Positions 59,489 to 64,000 of a stretch of 64,000 nt of DNA are shown here, in pieces. A model generated the notes under the pieces. That model searched no databases, was not told the DNA's origin, and worked only from the letters and a program-made list of their open reading frames with translations. Each line of letters opens with the position of its first letter. Position 1 is the first letter of the stretch. A program made the position numbers and the translations under genes. Source of the stretch: Salvelinus alpinus (lineage: Eukaryota; Chordata; Actinopteri; Salmoniformes; Salmonidae); NCBI RefSeq assembly GCF_045679555.1, contig NC_092091.1:14407572-14471571 (forward strand). Reading direction: 5' to 3'.

Positions 59489-59745
59489 AAATTGTAATTA
59501 TTTTGCCTCTATGGCCTATTTATTGCCTATCTCCCTACTCTTCTACATTTGCACACACTGTACATAGATTTTTCATATTTTTTCTATTGTGTTATTGACT
59601 GTACGCTTGTTTATGTGTAACTCTGTTTTGTTGTTTTTGTCGCACTGCTTTGCTTTATCTTGGCCAGGTCACAGTTGTAAATGAGAACTTGTTCTCAACT
59701 GGCCTACCTGGTTAAATAAAGTTTAAATAAATAAATTAAATAAAA
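59489..59745 (+). mobile_element. Solo 3' tail of an L2-like LINE
   Basis: Matches the 3' UTR of the LINEs in the zp3 spacers (TTATCTTGGCCAGGTC, GAGAACTTGTTCTCAACT, GGTTAAATAAAG). No coding part remains. Confidence 0.8.
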
Positions 59746-60924
59746 CTTTGATTGTAACGTTCAAGCAGAGGTCAGAATGACCTGAATGTTATGTGATTCT
59801 AGCCCGTAGTGGGCCGGTGATATTTCTGCTAATTAGTATATTAACCCAGTTGTCACAGTCAAAGGAAAACAACACACACTGTACGTGCTGTACTAGGAGA
59901 CAGTGTTCCCTCATTCAATAATGATGTTTCTAATTAATACTGCGCACAGGGAACATTAATATGTTGCTTCTACAGTAAACCAAATGCCTCAGATATGAAG
60001 CATATGCTGAAGTATAATTCAGTAATAAAAACAGCACAAAGCTAAACTCAAGACAAAAGGTCAACTCTAACCCTCAGTGCCAATGGTTTCCTATTGTGCT
60101 CTCTGTATCCATTTCAAACATTGTTTGAATGTATAGTGGAGTTGAACTCAAGTGTCTGTGCAGAAGGGAGAGGGTTTGCTTCGATGAACTCTCCTGAATT
60201 TGTTTACCTTTCCACATTGTAGTCATGACAACCCTTGCCCTTGTGGGATGTGGAGATTTTCTTGAGGCTAGGACTCTATTTTACACACATTTATCTACCC
60301 TTCTCTCACTGTGGATCTTACCCAAGTTTATACACCCTTGTGGATTTTATCTTCTCTCACTGGATCTTACCCACGTTTATCTACCCTTCTCTCACTGTGG
60401 ATCTTATCCACGTCTTATCCACGTCTCCACGTCTTATCCACGTCTCCACGTCTTATCCACGTCTCCACGTCTTATCCACGTCTCTTTCAAGTTTTCAAGG
60501 ATATGCCAGAGTCATTTTGGATTTGGACCCACATCCCTTACTTGTGATGTGCAAAATATAGATGTAGGCTGTCTGATGCGTCTTTTCAACACTGCTAAGA
60601 CGAGGTGACCTTTCTGTGTTATTGCTTTTACAGGGTCCTGGAGTTGAGATGAAAAAGCCCTGTGCATTCTAAGGTTACCTGTCTGCTGTATTAGTTCTAA
60701 CCCTCTGCCTGGAAAACCATTCAGTGCATCAATATCTAGTTGGTTGATTATACAGAATCTATTTCTGTAAACATGTATAACCAAAAAGATATGGATGCTC
60801 TGAATGATGGTATACTGTTGTACAAAATACTCACGCTGAAGCTTAACTAAGTTGTGCAGACACCTATGGAAACTAACAATTAAATGTCTGTGTATTTGTG
60901 TCTGTGTGTGGGTGTATATGTAAA
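59746..60924. other. Intergenic; contains a 19-bp minisatellite
   Basis: No gene recognised. The frames near 60225-60608 are produced by the CACGTCTTATCCACGTCTC repeat. Confidence 0.5.
60409..60486. repeat. 19-bp minisatellite
   Basis: About four copies of CACGTCTTATCCACGTCTC; a related CACGTTTATCTACCCTTCTC unit precedes it. Confidence 0.85.
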
Positions 60925-61826
60925 CTCAGAAAAAAAAGAAACGTCCTCTCACTGTCAACTGCGTTTATTTACAGCAAAGTTAACATATGTAAATATTTGG
61001 ATGAACATAACAAGATTTAACAACTGAGACGTACACTAAACAAGTTCCACAGACATGTGACTAACAGAAATTGAATAATGTGTCCCTGAACAAAGGGGGG
61101 GGGGGGTCAAAATCAAAGTAACAATCAGTATCAGGTCTGGCCACCAGCTGCATTAAGTACTGCAGTGCATCTCCTCATGGACTGCGCCAGATTTGCCAGT
61201 TCTTGCTTTGAGATGTTAACCCCCTCTTCCACCAAGGCACCTGCAAGTTCCCGGAGATTTCTGGGGGGAATGGCCCTAGCCCTCACCCTCCGATCCAACA
61301 GGTCCCAGACGTGCTCAATGTGATTGAGATCCGGGCTCTTCGCTGGCCATGGCAGAACACTGACATTCCTGTCTTGCAGGAAATGACACACAGAATGAGC
61401 TGTATGGCTGGTGGCATTGTCATGCTGGAGGGTCATGTCAGGATGAGCCTGCAGGAAGGGTACCACATGAGGGAGGAGGATGTCTTCCCTGTAACGCACA
61501 GCTTTGAGTTTGCCTGCAATGACAACAAGCTCAGTCCGATGATGCTGTGACACACCGCCCCAGACCATTACAGACCCTCCGCCTCCAAATCGATCCCGCT
61601 CCAGAGTACAGGCCTTGGTGTAATGCTCATTGACTTACAACAGGCCAACAAGCCCTCAGTCCAGCCTCTCTCAGCCTATTGTGGACAGTCTGTGTTTGTG
61701 ACAATCAGATGATCAGCTGTCCGTCCTGTCTCCCTGTAGCGTTGTCTTAGGCGTCTGACAGTACGGACATTGCAACTTAATTCCCTGGCCACATCTGCAG
61801 TCCTCATGCCTCCTTGCAGCATGCTG
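60925..61826 (-). mobile_element. Tc1-like element (AAACTCAGC family), truncated
   Basis: Terminus AAACTCAG at 60925 with GAAACGTCCTCTCACTGTCA following; the other end is lost at 61826, where LINE sequence begins (GCATG then CTGGTCATGTG). Less decayed than the zp3-cluster copies. Confidence 0.85.
61131..61568 (-). pseudogene. Tc1 transposase C-terminal part
   Basis: 145 codons with LQHDNATSHTA (second catalytic Asp) and SPDLNHIEHVW (catalytic Glu), then the usual C-terminal LLDRRVRARAIPPRNLREL. The first Asp and DNA-binding domains are upstream and disrupted (61600-61820). Unlike the cluster copies it keeps the Glu block. Confidence 0.85.
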
Positions 61827-61955
61827 GTCATGTGTGCACCTTAGCCACGCTCAAGGTCCTAAACGATATCATAACCGCCATCGATAAGAGACATTACTGT
61901 GCAGCCATATTCATCGACCTGGCCAAGGCTTTCGACTCTGTCAATCACCACATTC
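61827..61955 (+). mobile_element. Scrap of L2-like LINE reverse transcriptase
   Basis: Reads CTLATLKVLNDIITAI and FIDLAKAFDSVNHHIL, the RT block that in the zp3-spacer LINEs is interrupted by a stop; here that stop is absent (GATAAG in place of GGTTAG). Confidence 0.75.
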
Positions 61956-62561
61956 TATTCACTTCCGGCGCCGACAGAGATGGCCGCCTCGCTTCGCGTT
62001 CCTAGGAAACTATGCAGTATTTTGTTTTTTTACGTGTTATTTCTTACATTGGTACCCCAAGTAATCTTAGGTTTCATTACATACAGTCGGGAGGAACTAC
62101 TGAATATAAGAGCAACGTCAACTCACCATCGTTACAACCAGGAATATGACTCTCCCGAAGCGGATCCTGTGTTTTGCTTTCCACCCAGTACAATGGATCT
62201 GATCCCAGCCGGCGACCCTAAACAACGACGCCGTAAAAGGGGCAAACGAAGCGGTCTTCTGGTCAGGCTCCGGAGAAGGGCACACCGCGCTCCACTCCCT
62301 AGAATACTACTCGCCAATGTCCAGTCTCTTGACAACAAGGTTGATGAAATCCGAGCAAGGGTAGCATTCCAGAGATACATCAGAGACTGTAACGTTCTTT
62401 GCTTCACGGAAACATGGCTCACTCGAGAGACGCTAACGGAGTCGGTGCAGCCAGCTGGTTTCTTCACACATCGCGCCAACAGAAACAAACATCTTTCTGG
62501 TAAGAAGAGGGGCGGGGGGGTATGCCTTATGATTAACTTCTTATGGCTGCAGTCCCGTTAA
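61899..62561 (+). pseudogene. LINE ORF with apurinic-type endonuclease N-terminus, interrupted
   Basis: The likely start is the ATG at 61980 (MAASLRVPRKL); codons before it belong to the L2-like scrap. An Arg/Lys-rich segment (KQRRRKRGKRSG) is followed by the endonuclease domain: RILLANVQSLDNK (catalytic Asn), CFTETWL (catalytic Glu) and GGGVCLMIN. At the TTAA the frame runs into the DNA element and stops at 62559. Beyond the element (63960 onward) the same frame resumes with ETWCDHKK, so only this insertion breaks it within the window. Confidence 0.8.
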
Positions 62562-64000
62562 CGGGATCGATATGACAACAGCCAGTCGAAGTGCAGGGCG
62601 CCAAATTCAAAAAACAGAAATCTCATAATTAAAATTTCTCAGACATTCATGTGTCATTTTAAAGTTAATCTTGTTGTTAATCCCACCAAAGTGTCCGATT
62701 TCAAATAGGCTTTTCAGCGAAAGCACTACAAACGATTATGTTAGGTCACCACAAAACCACAATAACCACAGCCATTTTTTCCAGCTAAAGATAGCTTTCA
62801 CAAAAAACAGAATAGAGATAAAATTAATCACTAACCTTTGATTATTTTCATCAGATGACACTCATAGGACTTCATGTTACACAATACATGCATGTTTTGT
62901 TTGATTAAGTTCATATTTATATAAAAAAATCTGAGTTTACATTGAGGCGTTAGATTCACTAGTTGCAAAAACATCAAGTGACTTTGCATAGCCACATCGT
63001 TTCAACAGAAATACTCATCATAAATATAGATGATAATACACGTTATACACATGGAATTATAGATATACCTCTCCTTAATGCAACCGCTGTGTCAGATTTC
63101 AAAAAAACCTTACGGAAAAATAAACCATGCAATAATCTGAGACGGAGCTCAGATGAATAGCCAAATTAGCCGCCATGTTGGACTCAACAGAAACCAGAAA
63201 ATACATGATAAATGTTTCCTTACCTTTGATGAATTCATCAGAATGCAGTCCTAGGAATCCCAGGTCCACAATAAATGCTTGATTTGTTCGTTAATGTCCG
63301 TTATTTATGTCAAATTAGCTACTTTCGAATTGTTAACCAAACACCCTAACCAAAGTCTCAAAGCGCGACCACTATAACGTGACGAAATGTCCAAACATTC
63401 TGTTACAGTCAGTAGAAACATGTCAAACGATGTACTGAATCAATCTTTAGAATGTTTTTAACATACATCTTGAATAACGTTCCAACCGGAGAATTAAATC
63501 GACTTCAATTGAGAGATGGGACGCAGCTGCCTCTCACGTGAACGCGCGTGTTGAATGCATGGTCACCTCATGGCAGTGATTACTAATTTCTGTCTCCTTC
63601 GACCCCCCTTCACAGTAGAGTCATCAGACTTAGTTCTATTCACTGTTGACATCTAGTGGAAGCCGTAGGAAGTGAAAACCCATCCATATCGCTCTGTATT
63701 TTCAATGAGAGCTTGGTTGAAAATATGGCACCCCCAGAAAAAATCCAAACAGGAAGTGGAACTTTTCAGGTTTTTGCCTGCCATATGAGTTCTGTTAATC
63801 TCACAGACATAATTCAAACAGTTTTAGAAACTTTAGAGTGTTTTCTATCCAATACTAATAATAATATGCATATATTAGTAACTGGGACTGAGGAGCAGGC
63901 CGTTTACTCTGGGCACCTTTCATCCACGCTACTCAATACTGCCCTGCAGCCATAAGAAGTTAACGAGACGTGGTGTGATCATAAAAAGCTACAGGAACTC
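61956..64000 (+). mobile_element. 5' end of a Rex1-like LINE, split by a TTAA element, 3' part beyond window
   Basis: Starts TTCACTTCCGGCGCCGACAG, a 5' end I associate with a full-length salmonid LINE. The endonuclease frame runs 61980-62536, is interrupted by the TTAA element and resumes at 63960. Confidence 0.7.
62537..63959. mobile_element. TTAA-flanked non-autonomous DNA element with perfect 16-bp termini
   Basis: TTAA at 62533-62536 and 63960-63963; termini CTTCTTATGGCTGCAG and CTGCAGCCATAAGAAG are exact inverted repeats. 1423 bp, no transposase frame. The best-preserved member of the family also found at 6838, 45035 and 51134. Confidence 0.9.

Noticed and set aside
60225-60608. A 127-codon frame near 60.2 kb as a gene
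   Set aside because: Most of it is the 19-bp minisatellite and its degenerate precursor units.

Overview
The window looks like nuclear DNA from a salmonid fish. It is saturated with repeats that I recognise as salmonid: Tc1/mariner elements of the Sleeping Beauty lineage, a second Tc1 family with AAACTCAGC termini, L2-like and Rex1-like LINEs, TTAA-flanked non-autonomous DNA elements and Ty3/gypsy retroelements. The only host genes I can support are three copies of an eight-exon zona pellucida sperm-binding protein 3 (ZP3-like egg-coat) gene. Spliced models end on canonical GT/AG sites and encode 420 (copy A), 422 (B) and 422 (C) residues. The exact species cannot be decided from sequence alone.

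Layout. 1-3504: 3' part of a Ty3/gypsy element with an open pol frame and a 3' LTR. 3590-47370: the zp3 cluster. Copy A is on the minus strand (16531 to 14138); copies B (25273-27672) and C (37517-39918) are on the plus strand. The gene-plus-downstream block of A (about 3590-17120) is an inverted copy of the B block (about 24680-36320). The arms are about 11.6 kb once a 1.9-kb insertion in A is removed, and the central spacer is about 7.5 kb. The block holds the gene, a Tc1 terminus, a Penelope-like fragment, a half promoter, a Sleeping Beauty-type Tc1, an L2-like LINE and a second Tc1 remnant. A fourth, more diverged spacer (D, 43627-47370) lies beyond copy C, without a Sleeping Beauty-type Tc1 and with most of the LINE gone.

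47371-51129: sequence with no gene I can recognise. 51130-54231: a TTAA element that contains an LTR-retroelement piece with a long proline-rich, tandem-repeat reading frame. 54232-58700: SINE-like repeat, a second TTAA family carrying a long (GT)n tract, and an internally deleted gypsy element with both LTRs. 58700-64000: a small inverted-repeat element, a solo LINE tail, a Tc1 fragment, an L2-like scrap and the 5' end of another LINE whose endonuclease frame is split by a TTAA element.

How it fits together: one egg-coat gene was amplified in head-to-head and tandem orientation. Breakpoints fall inside Tc1, Rex1-tail, MITE and Penelope-like sequences, so repeats probably mediated the rearrangements. 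The zp3 frames stayed open, while every transposase and LINE frame inside the cluster is broken, some by lesions shared between copies. The most notable signals are the cluster architecture, its fold-back junctions, and the filled versus empty TTAA sites.
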